From the NCBI GenBank assembly GCA_040507985.1, contig JBEVNR010000038.1, forward strand, positions 1 through 10,598: DNA of 10,598 nucleotides, given 5' to 3'. Both the position numbers and the translations under genes were made by a program. Of this stretch, positions 1 to 6,521 are shown in pieces (the first letter of the stretch is position 1; every line of letters begins with the position of its first letter). The stretch is from JBEVNR01 sp040507985 (GTDB lineage: Bacteria > Pseudomonadota > Alphaproteobacteria > Rickettsiales > UBA6187). The notes under the pieces were generated by a model, which was given only the letters and a program-made list of their open reading frames with translations, was not told the origin of the DNA and searched no databases.

Positions 1-229
1 AGGACTCCGTTGGTGTTGTGCTGATCAGCAATTCCTCCCTCAGTGCGATCCCAGCCGCGTCAAATTTCTGGCCGCGGATTTCGCCGCCAACGCTCGCTGT
101 AGCCGTGGCTGAAGTCCCCACCGCGAAGAAGGACCCGTCCGGCAGCCCTATGACAATCGGGTCGAACTGCCCCCACTCCGTAGTGCTGTTGATGCGAAAC
201 TCCGGTCCCCAAAATGTAGGCGTAGGCAT
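1..229 (-). CDS. N-terminal part of a large secreted repeat protein (RTX/cadherin-like type), runs off the left edge
   Basis: An open minus-strand frame reads from an ATG at 229-227 to the window edge, giving 76 residues without a stop. It begins MPTPTFWGPEFRINSTTEWG, followed by an LPDGSFFAVG block and then IRGQKFDAAG. This matches the pattern of roughly 50-60-residue repeats (x-FxxN-T, Q-x-x-P, L-x-DGxF-V, GQxFDAxG) found in very large calcium-binding or adhesin-like proteins of alphaproteobacteria, which are usually exported by type I secretion through a C-terminal signal. There is no N-terminal signal peptide, consistent with that route. The start at 229 fits the family opening; an in-frame ATG at 292-290 and further open frame upstream also exist, and no strong ribosome binding site decides between them. 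Family assignment is from recalled pattern; the exact function (adhesin, toxin, surface layer) cannot be told from this fragment. Confidence 0.68.
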   Translation of the reverse strand, partial: MPTPTFWGPEFRINSTTEWGQFDPIVIGLPDGSFFAVGTSATATASVGGEIRGQKFDAAGIALREELLISTTPTES

Positions 230-372
230 GGCACGATCTCGCGAATGGTCCGTCTGCTCAAACAAGCCGGATCGAAACAAAATAACGCTCATTATGTCAG
301 CGATACAGTTCCGACATACTCCCCAAACAGAGGGGAACCCCGGCTGGCCGAACAGGAATCCCGTCCCAAAAA

Positions 373-390
373 TGTTGCTACAGAGCAACA
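373..390. repeat. perfect 7-bp inverted repeat with 4-base loop
   Basis: TGTTGCT-ACAG-AGCAACA forms a perfect seven-base-pair stem with a four-base loop. It lies about 145 bases upstream of the repeat protein start and 260 bases upstream of ilvD. No T-run follows on either strand, so it is not a classical terminator. It could be an operator for a dimeric regulator or an RNA hairpin in a leader; neither is shown by the sequence. Confidence 0.4.
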
Positions 391-544
391 CCCTCAAACC
401 TTCAACATCCTGCCGTGTTCGGCCCAAGCTCCGCCGCGATCCCGCCATAAACCGGGCGCTACACCTTAAGCAGGCTAAAGTGCTTCCAAACCAAGGCTTT
501 ACGGCGTGACTCCGGATCTCAAATTCGGGTTAAGGCTGTTGGCT

Positions 545-561
545 GATCCTCCGTAAGGATC
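545..561. repeat. inverted repeat GATCCT-N5-AGGATC upstream of ilvD
   Basis: Six-base arms GATCCT (545-550) and AGGATC (556-561) flank the loop CCGTA. The site is about 90 bases before the ilvD start, so it would fall in the leader or promoter. It may be an operator or a leader hairpin. I see no leader peptide rich in branched-chain codons and no terminator/antiterminator pair, so classical ilv attenuation is not supported. Confidence 0.35.
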
Positions 562-652
562 GTTGCATCGGTGGCGTGGCACGTGGCAGATCACGGGGGT
601 TCCAAAAGGCTTGGATCTCCTCGTGAGAACCGGGTGGAAAAGAGTGCGGACC

Positions 653-2380
653 ATGGATGCGCGGTTGATCGACAAGTCGAAGCTGCCGAGCCGTCACGTG
701 ACGGTGGGGCCTGCTCGCGCGCCGCATCGGTCCTACCTCTACGCCATGGGCCTGACCAAGGAGCAGATCGCCCAGCCGTTGGTCGGCGTCGCCACCTGCT
801 GGAACGAGGCCGCCCCCTGCAACATCTCCCTCATGCGCCAGGCCCAGGCGGTGAAGAAGGGCGTCGCGTCGGCCAGCGGCACGCCGCGCGAGTTCTGCAC
901 CATCACGGTGACCGACGGCATCGCCATGGGCCACCAGGGCATGAAAGCCTCGCTGGCGTCGCGCGAGGCCATCGCCGACTCGGTGGAGCTTTCCATGCGC
1001 GGCCATTGCTACGACGCGCTCGTCGGCATTGCGGGATGCGACAAATCGCTGCCGGGCATGATGATGGCCATGTGCCGACTGAACGTGCCGTCGGTATTTT
1101 TGTACGGGGGATCGATTCTTCCCGGAAAGTTCTGCGATAAAGACGTCACCATCGTGGACGTGTTTGAGGCCGTCGGAAAATTTGACTCCGGACTGGCCGA
1201 CGAAGAATATTTGCGCGGAGTCACCAAGGCCGCCTGCCCGACCGTCGGCGCGTGCGGAGGACAGTTTACCGCCAACACCATGGCATGCGTATCGGAGGCG
1301 ATGGGGCTGGCGCTGCCCTTCTCTTCCGCCGTACCGGCGCCGTACACGGACGAGCGCGCCGGCTACGCCGAGGCGGCCGGCCGCGCGGTGATGGAATTGA
1401 TACGGAAAAACATCCGTCCGCGCGACATAGTGACCTTGCCGGCGCTGGAAAACGCCGCCGCCGTCGTCGCCGCCACGGGCGGATCGACCAACGCCGCGCT
1501 GCACCTGCCCGCCATCGCGCACGAATGCGGCATAGACTTTACGCTGGATGACGTCGGGCGCATTTTCCGCGACACGCCCTATATCGCCGACCTAAAACCC
1601 GGCGGAAAATACGTTGCGAAAGATTTATATCGCGTGGGCGGGATAAGCGTCGTGCTCAAGGAATTGCTCGACGCCGGCTTGCTGCGAGGCGACTGCATGA
1701 CCGTGACGGGAAAAACGCTGGCGGAAAATTTGGCTGACGTGGTTTTTCCGGAAGATCAAGACGTGGTGTACCCTGTCTCTAAGCCGCTTTCTCCGACCGG
1801 CGGCGTGGTGGCGTTAAAAGGCAATCTGGCGCCGGAGGGGGCCATCGTCAAGATCGCCGGCCTGAAAAACTTGCGCCACGTCGGCCCGGCACGCTGCTTC
1901 GATTCGGAGGAAGAGGCGTTCACGGCGGTGCAGGAACATCGCTATAAGGAAGGCGACGTCATCGTGATTCGCTACGAAGGCCCCAAGGGAGGGCCGGGCA
2001 TGCGCGAAATGCTGGCCACCACGGCGGCGATTTACGGGCAAGGCATGGGCGAGAAAGTGGCGCTCATCACCGACGGGCGCTTCTCCGGAGGCACGCGCGG
2101 CTTCTGCGTCGGCCATGTCGGGCCGGAAGCCGCCGCCGGCGGCCCGATCGCCTTGCTAAAGGACGGCGACGTCGTGACGATAGACGCGATCGCGCAAGAA
2201 ATTTCCGTCGCGCTGAGCGACGCGGAACTAAAAAAGCGCCGCGCCGCGTGGACGCCGCGAGAAACCGACTACGCCTCCGGCGCGTTGTGGAAATACGCGA
2301 CGCTGGTCGGCCCGGCCTTTTCGGGGGCGGTGACGCATCCCGGAGGTAAAGCCGAAAAACGTTGTTTCGCCGACATATAG
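653..2380 (+). CDS. ilvD: dihydroxy-acid dehydratase
   Basis: This enzyme removes water from 2,3-dihydroxy-isovalerate and 2,3-dihydroxy-3-methylvalerate, the third common step of valine and isoleucine synthesis, in the cytoplasm. The 575-residue product has the IlvD/Edd layout. Likely iron-sulfur ligands are Cys56 (in the APCN block), Cys129 (GCDKSLPG) and Cys201 (GACGGQFTANTM); three such cysteines mark the [2Fe-2S] type rather than the E. coli type. Asp130-Lys131 fit the Mg site and carbamylated lysine. The late GRFSGGTRGFCVGHVGPEA block carries the expected catalytic serine, and the ending THPGGKAEK...ADI is family-typical. The frame is open from an ATG-less start near 563, but the extra 30 residues are not family-like; ATG 653 has a weak AAGAG upstream and gives the usual length. 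Codon use shifts near 1030-1090 (see findings). Confidence 0.96.
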   Translation: MDARLIDKSKLPSRHVTVGPARAPHRSYLYAMGLTKEQIAQPLVGVATCWNEAAPCNISLMRQAQAVKKGVASASGTPREFCTITVTDGIAMGHQGMKASLASREAIADSVELSMRGHCYDALVGIAGCDKSLPGMMMAMCRLNVPSVFLYGGSILPGKFCDKDVTIVDVFEAVGKFDSGLADEEYLRGVTKAACPTVGACGGQFTANTMACVSEAMGLALPFSSAVPAPYTDERAGYAEAAGRAVMELIRKNIRPRDIVTLPALENAAAVVAATGGSTNAALHLPAIAHECGIDFTLDDVGRIFRDTPYIADLKPGGKYVAKDLYRVGGISVVLKELLDAGLLRGDCMTVTGKTLAENLADVVFPEDQDVVYPVSKPLSPTGGVVALKGNLAPEGAIVKIAGLKNLRHVGPARCFDSEEEAFTAVQEHRYKEGDVIVIRYEGPKGGPGMREMLATTAAIYGQGMGEKVALITDGRFSGGTRGFCVGHVGPEAAAGGPIALLKDGDVVTIDAIAQEISVALSDAELKKRRAAWTPRETDYASGALWKYATLVGPAFSGAVTHPGGKAEKRCFADI

Positions 2381-2388
2381 CCACCCTC

Positions 2389-3156
2389 ATGCACGAGCTT
2401 CTCTACCGAGCCGCGCCCGAGGCGGTGTTTGGATATTTCGTGCTTTTTTGCCGCATGGGCGCGGCGTTTATGGCCATGCCGGCGATAGGCGAGTCGTATT
2501 TTCCCGTCAGGGTGCGGCTCGCCTTTGCCGTGCTTTGCGCCTTGTGCGTCTATCCCGGCGTCGCGCCGATATTGCCGAAAGAGCCGCCCCTTTTCTCCGA
2601 CGCGTTTTTATTGCTCGCGCACGAAATTATCGCGGGCGTGCTGATCGGCTACATCGTCAAAATTTTCCACGCCGTCGTGCATTTGTCCGGCTCGATCATT
2701 TCCTACCAGGCGGGATTGACGGCGGCGATGCTCTTCGACCCGAGCCAGGCGTCGACGGGAACGGTCGTCGGAAATTTTCTGGGCATCGCCACCCTGGCGC
2801 TGCTCTTTTCCGCCAACGTCCACCATTTGTTCATTCGCGCGGCGGCGGAAAGCTACGCAGCCATTCCGCCGGGGGGGGTGTCCGATAAGGCGGACGCGCT
2901 CGTGCCCGCCTTGCTCGACGTCGCCTCCGGCGCGTTTCGCGTCGCCGTCTCGTTTAGCATGCCTTTTATGGCGGTCGGGCTGATCGGATACCTTACTCTA
3001 GGCATAATGGGAAGGCTGATGCCGCAAATGCAGGTGTTTTTCGTGGTCGTTCCCCTGCAAATCGTCGTGGTGCTGGGAATGGTCGGCATGGCGCTCGTCA
3101 CGCTTATGCCGTGGTTGATCGACCGCTATTACGAATTGATGGAAAACATGGTGTAG
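2389..3156 (+). CDS. fliR: flagellar biosynthesis protein FliR
   Basis: FliR is an integral membrane part of the flagellar type III export gate, assembling with FliP and FliQ into the pore that passes rod, hook and filament subunits. The 255-residue product is close to the usual FliR length and almost entirely hydrophobic, with about six membrane segments. The signature block around YQAGLTAAMLFDPSQ, followed by a hydrophobic stretch and VHHLFIRAAAESY, is diagnostic of FliR/YscT. The ATG at 2389 has no clear ribosome binding site. A TTG at 2362 in the same frame would overlap the ilvD end by 19 bases and has GGAGG at 2342-2346, rather far upstream, so translational coupling to ilvD is possible. 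A run of eight G (2871-2878) lies inside the gene. flhA follows after 100 bases in the same direction. Confidence 0.93.
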   Translation: MHELLYRAAPEAVFGYFVLFCRMGAAFMAMPAIGESYFPVRVRLAFAVLCALCVYPGVAPILPKEPPLFSDAFLLLAHEIIAGVLIGYIVKIFHAVVHLSGSIISYQAGLTAAMLFDPSQASTGTVVGNFLGIATLALLFSANVHHLFIRAAAESYAAIPPGGVSDKADALVPALLDVASGAFRVAVSFSMPFMAVGLIGYLTLGIMGRLMPQMQVFFVVVPLQIVVVLGMVGMALVTLMPWLIDRYYELMENMV

Positions 3157-3193
3157 AGCGGACGAGAATCCTCAGGAACGCCCCTTCCGCCGT

Positions 3194-3220
3194 TGCATTT
3201 TCGCCTAAGCGGTTTATTAT
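3194..3220 (+). promoter_or_regulatory. possible promoter for flhA
   Basis: In the 100-base gap between fliR and flhA, TTGCAT (3194-3199 region, starting at the TT of 3193-3194) is followed about 16 bases later by TATTAT (3215-3220). Both differ from the sigma-70 consensus at two positions. It is the best match in the gap, but flhA could equally be co-transcribed with fliR. Confidence 0.25.
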
Positions 3221-3256
3221 ACGCTAGATAAAGGCAACCTCACGGCGCAAATTTGT

Positions 3257-5428
3257 ATGGCGAAGGAAAAAACGGCCTCGCGCATTCCCGGTGGATTGGA
3301 TTTCGGGACGATAAAACAAGGCGTGAAAGACGCCATAAAGCGGAAGGACGCGCCGTTCGCGCTGGGCGTCGTCGGCATTTTGCTGGTGCTGTTGTTGCCG
3401 GTGCCGACGTTTCTGCTGGACTTGCTGCTGGCGCTCTCCATCACCTTCGCCATCCTGATATTAATGACGGTGCTCTATCTCGAAAAGCCGCTTTATTTTA
3501 GCAGCTTTCCGTCGATATTGCTGGTGTCCGCCTTGTTTCGGCTGTCGCTGAACATTGCGTCGACGCGGCTTATCCTTTCCCACGGCCATAACGGCGCGGC
3601 GGCGGCGGGGCACATCATCGAAGCGTTCGCCGGTTTCGTCATGGCGGGAAATTTACTGATCGGGCTGATTGTCTTCGCCATTCTTACCATCATTAACTTC
3701 GTGGTCATCACAAAAGGGTCCGGGCGCATCGCGGAAGTGGGCGCGCGTTTTTCGCTCGACGCCATGCCCGGCAAGCAAATGGCCATCGACGCCGATCTAT
3801 CGGCCGGCTTGATAGACGAAAAAGAGGCGAAGGCGCGGCGCGAGGAATTGCAGTCCGAAAGCACGTTTTACGGGGCGATGGACGGCGCCAGCAAATTCGT
3901 GCGCGGCGACGCGATCGCCGGATTGATGATTACCTTCATTAACCTGATCGGCGGCATGATTATCGGCATCGTACAAAAAGACATGGATTTCGCCGCCGCC
4001 GCCGACGCCTATACCAAGCTGACGGTCGGCGACGGGCTGGTGTCGCAAATTCCCGCGCTCGTCATATCCACCGCTGCCGGCATGCTCATCTCGAAGGCCG
4101 GCGGAGACGGCACCGCCAATAAAATGATCGCGACGCAACTCACCAAAAACGCCGAGGCCGTGGCGATGGTGAGCGGCCTCATGTTTTGCCTGGCCTTAGT
4201 GCCGTCCGTTCCCGCCGTTCCGTTTCTGGTGTTGTCCGGGGGAACGGGCTATCTGGCCTACCGCATTTATGCGAGCAGAGGAGAGGCGGCGGAAAAAACC
4301 GTCGGAGGCGGCGCCGGTTCGGCGAAACCCGCGCCGGGCGCCCCTTCTCCCGTTGCCGGAGGAGACAAAAAAGCGGGCGCCGCCGGGCAAGAGGAAACGC
4401 CCGTCGCCGACGCGCTGAAAATCGATCCCATTCGCCTGGAGTTAGGCTACGGCCTTCTGCCTCTCGTGAATTACAAGTCCGGCACGCCGTTGCCGCAACA
4501 GGTGAAGACGCTGCGGCAACAAATGGCCAAGGACATCGGCTTCGTGCTGCCGTCGGTGCGCATTCAGGACAATATGGAAATTCCGCATTACGAATACCTC
4601 ATTCGCGTGAAGGAGGTGGAATGCGCGCGCGGCAAGGTGCGGCCGGACATGCTGCTGGTGATGAATCCTTCCGGCGGTGAGATACAATTGGCGGGCGAAG
4701 ACGACAAGGAGCCGGCCTTCGGCCTGCCGGCGAAATGGGTTTCTCCGGGCCTGCGCGACGAGGCGATGTTCCGCAACTATACGGTCGTCGATCCGCCCAC
4801 CGTCATCATGACGCATTTAACGGAAACGGTGAAAGACAACGTCACCGATTTGCTTAGCTATTCCGAAACGCAAAAACTCATCGACGAAACGGCGTCGCAG
4901 CACAAAAAACTGGTGGACGACGCCATTCCCGACAAAATCACGGTGAGCGGATTGCAACGGATTTTGCAGAATTTATTGTCGGAGCGCGTTTCCATCCGCG
5001 ACCTGCCCACCATATTGGAGGCGGCGCTTGAAGCGGCGTCGCTTACCAAAAGCATCGAGCAAATTACCGAATACGTGCGCAGGCAATTGTCGCGCCAGAT
5101 TTGCCGCGCCTACGTCAATCCGGAAGGCGTGCTGGAGGCGTTGATGCTCTCGCCCGTCTGGGAGCAATTGTTTCTGGAAGGGCTGCACGGCACGGGCGAC
5201 GAAAAACGCCTGGCCGTTCCCCCGACGCGGTTGCAGGAATTCGTGAACGCCGTAAAGCGCAACCTTACCCAGCAACGCGGCAAGGGGCTGCACCCGGTGC
5301 TTATCGTCCACCCCACGCTCAGGCCGCACGTCCACGCCGTGCTTGATCGCGCCCTTCCCGGAACGGCGGTGTTGTCGCAAGGCGAGATTCACCCGAAAAT
5401 CAAGTTGCGGACGCTGGGGCAGATATAA
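3257..5428 (+). CDS. flhA: flagellar biosynthesis protein FlhA
   Basis: FlhA is the large export-gate protein of the flagellar type III system. Its membrane half takes part in proton-driven export and its cytoplasmic half docks chaperone-substrate complexes. The product has 723 residues. The N-terminal third contains hydrophobic segments and, near residue 153, the FHIPEP signature (GSGRIAEVGARFSLDAMPGK, then QMAIDADLSAG). The C-terminal half, from about residue 385 (DALKIDPIRLELGYGLLPLV), is the cytoplasmic domain and ends in the usual HPKIKLRTLGQI. A flexible linker rich in Ala, Gly and Pro (about residues 339-384) joins the halves and is longer than I would expect. The ATG at 3257 gives a normal N-terminus, but its ribosome binding site is weak. 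It follows fliR and precedes tRNA-Cys. Confidence 0.96.
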   Translation: MAKEKTASRIPGGLDFGTIKQGVKDAIKRKDAPFALGVVGILLVLLLPVPTFLLDLLLALSITFAILILMTVLYLEKPLYFSSFPSILLVSALFRLSLNIASTRLILSHGHNGAAAAGHIIEAFAGFVMAGNLLIGLIVFAILTIINFVVITKGSGRIAEVGARFSLDAMPGKQMAIDADLSAGLIDEKEAKARREELQSESTFYGAMDGASKFVRGDAIAGLMITFINLIGGMIIGIVQKDMDFAAAADAYTKLTVGDGLVSQIPALVISTAAGMLISKAGGDGTANKMIATQLTKNAEAVAMVSGLMFCLALVPSVPAVPFLVLSGGTGYLAYRIYASRGEAAEKTVGGGAGSAKPAPGAPSPVAGGDKKAGAAGQEETPVADALKIDPIRLELGYGLLPLVNYKSGTPLPQQVKTLRQQMAKDIGFVLPSVRIQDNMEIPHYEYLIRVKEVECARGKVRPDMLLVMNPSGGEIQLAGEDDKEPAFGLPAKWVSPGLRDEAMFRNYTVVDPPTVIMTHLTETVKDNVTDLLSYSETQKLIDETASQHKKLVDDAIPDKITVSGLQRILQNLLSERVSIRDLPTILEAALEAASLTKSIEQITEYVRRQLSRQICRAYVNPEGVLEALMLSPVWEQLFLEGLHGTGDEKRLAVPPTRLQEFVNAVKRNLTQQRGKGLHPVLIVHPTLRPHVHAVLDRALPGTAVLSQGEIHPKIKLRTLGQI

Positions 5429-5479
5429 AGCCGGCCTAAAACGAGGAAATGCGCTTCGCCCATGCGTGTATTTTAAAAA

Positions 5480-5508
5480 TTGACATAAATGGCGCACCAT
5501 AGTAATAA
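5480..5508 (+). promoter_or_regulatory. promoter of tRNA-Cys
   Basis: A perfect TTGACA (5480-5485) is followed after 17 bases by TAATAA (5503-5508). The predicted start, near 5515, is about ten bases before the tRNA. The -10 box is imperfect (a better TAAAAT lies three bases further on but with a 20-base spacer). Position and the exact -35 make this a convincing promoter. Confidence 0.6.
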
Positions 5509-5525
5509 AATTGCGTGACGGGTAG

Positions 5526-5599
5526 GGCCGAGTAGCAAAGTGGTAATGCACGGGACTGCAAATCCCAGATCGCCGGTTCGATTCCGGCCTCGGCCTCCA
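5526..5599 (+). tRNA. tRNA-Cys, anticodon GCA
   Basis: The 74-base sequence folds as a cloverleaf. The acceptor stem pairs GGCCGAG (5526-5532) with CTCGGCC (5589-5595). There is a short D stem GCA/TGC, and an anticodon loop CTGCAAA with GCA at 5558-5560 on a stem with one C-A mismatch at its base. The T arm is GCCGG-TTCGATT-CCGGC. The discriminator is T (U in the RNA), as expected for cysteine tRNA, and CCA is encoded at 5597-5599. It has its own promoter directly upstream. Its 3' end touches the stop codon of flgF on the opposite strand, and no terminator is visible, so its precursor would run antisense into flgF. Confidence 0.96.
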
Positions 5600-6334
5600 T
5601 TATTGCCGCACCTGCCCCAGCCTGCGCACCGCGTCCAGCAAGCGTCGGTGTTCCGACGATTCGGATTGCTTTATGTCTTCGATCGACCTTGACAGCTCGA
5701 TAAGCTTCGCCGTTTCCGTCACGGTATCCACGTTAGAGCTTTCCAGCATTCCCTGCATCATGCGGGTGGAGGGATCGGGCGCCCCCGGAGACTGGTCGGC
5801 CGCATATAACCCTTGGCCGGTGCGCCGCAACGCGTCGAGGTCGGCGAAGGTGACGATCCGCACGACGCCGCGCTCCGCCCCGTTCGCGTATACGCCGCCG
5901 TTTTCCCGAACGGAAATATCGGAATCTTCGGGATTAAACGTAATGTCGCCCCCTCCTTCCGACGAAACGGGATAGCCTTCCTTCGTCACCAGCCGTCCGC
6001 CCGCGTCAAGAACGAAATTTCCCGCGCGCGTATAACGTTCGCCAAGGGGGGTGTTCACGACGAAGAACCCTTCGCCCTGAAGCGCGAAGTCCAGCGCTCG
6101 GTCGGTTTGTTTAAGCGGACCTTGCCCGAAGTCGCGCTGCACCTTTCTAATAATCGAAAAATCTTGCGACGCCGCGCTCGCTCCGGAGGGCGGCGAAACG
6201 ACCAGCGAACGGAATATGTTCGACTCGCGCTTATAGCCGGCGGTTTCGGCGTTGGCGATATTGTCCGAAAGCCTGGCCAACGAATTGAACAATCCTATTT
6301 TTCGTGACGTCAATATATACGGGGTATGCGGCAT
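5600..6334 (-). CDS. flgF: flagellar basal-body rod protein FlgF
   Basis: FlgF is a proximal rod subunit of the flagellar basal body, exported through the gate formed by FliR and FlhA. The product has 244 residues, the normal size. The N-terminal rod motif is present (IGLFNSLARLSDNIANAETA followed by GYKRE), as is the central LDFALQGEGFFVV...YTRAGNF block typical of FlgF/FlgG-type proteins. The C-terminal SSNVDTVTETAKLIELSRSI helix matches the family end. The start at 6334-6332 is supported by GAGG seven bases upstream on the minus strand; the frame stays open beyond it into virB4, but that extension is meaningless. The gene stands alone: no flgG, flgA or other rod gene is adjacent. Its TAA (5602-5600) lies directly against the tRNA-Cys CCA, convergent to it. 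Confidence 0.94.
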   Translation of the reverse strand: MPHTPYILTSRKIGLFNSLARLSDNIANAETAGYKRESNIFRSLVVSPPSGASAASQDFSIIRKVQRDFGQGPLKQTDRALDFALQGEGFFVVNTPLGERYTRAGNFVLDAGGRLVTKEGYPVSSEGGGDITFNPEDSDISVRENGGVYANGAERGVVRIVTFADLDALRRTGQGLYAADQSPGAPDPSTRMMQGMLESSNVDTVTETAKLIELSRSIEDIKQSESSEHRRLLDAVRRLGQVRQ

Positions 6335-6521
6335 GTCGGCGCCTCGCAAGGTCTGTTCGTTAAAAATTTTCCCTGAGAAAAGTAAAAAAAACGTTAATCG
6401 CGCGCCGCAGGAAAAATCGCTAGGGAAACGCCGACGGTTCGCGTAATATATAGGTTTTATAGGCCGTGTGCATAAAAAACCCGCATGATTCCATCTCGAC
6501 GCTTTTGCAGGGAACGCATCT
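6335..6521. promoter_or_regulatory. divergent promoter region of flgF and virB4
   Basis: This AT-rich gap separates two genes transcribed away from each other. TAATATATAG and TTTATAGG (about 6443-6462) offer -10-like sequences on both strands, but no clear -35 partner is visible. On the flgF side, TAAA-N7-TTAA (6383-6397) is one mismatch from the CtrA pattern TTAA-N7-TTAA, which controls many alphaproteobacterial flagellar genes. This match is weak evidence alone. The virB4 ribosome binding site AGGGA lies at about 6509-6513, eight bases before its ATG. Confidence 0.35.

Larger units (their letters stand above)
230..652. other. divergent intergenic region between the repeat protein gene and ilvD
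   Basis: About 420 bases lie between two genes transcribed away from each other, so both promoters should be here. I see two perfect hairpins (373-390 and 545-561, listed separately). On the minus strand a CATAAT sequence sits near 291-296 and could be a -10 box for the repeat protein gene, but its -35 partner is poor. No convincing sigma-70 promoter for ilvD was found by eye. Open frames across this stretch on both strands show no recognisable protein and are treated as noncoding. Confidence 0.5.

Noticed and set aside
18..509. Plus-strand 163-codon frame at the left edge
   Set aside because: It overlaps the repeat-protein start on the opposite strand and has no protein-like features of its own.
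563..652. N-terminal extension of ilvD by 30 codons
   Set aside because: The added residues do not resemble IlvD N-termini; ATG 653 gives the normal length and the expected MDAR...SKLPSRHVT opening.
530..1522. Minus-strand open frame of 330 codons opposite ilvD
   Set aside because: It lies antisense to a clear IlvD, has Arg/Gly/His-rich composition typical of shadow frames in GC-rich genes and no recognisable domain.
5461..5485. Terminator for flhA before the tRNA promoter
   Set aside because: The sequence has only a weak partial repeat around ATGCG and no stable stem followed by a T-run.
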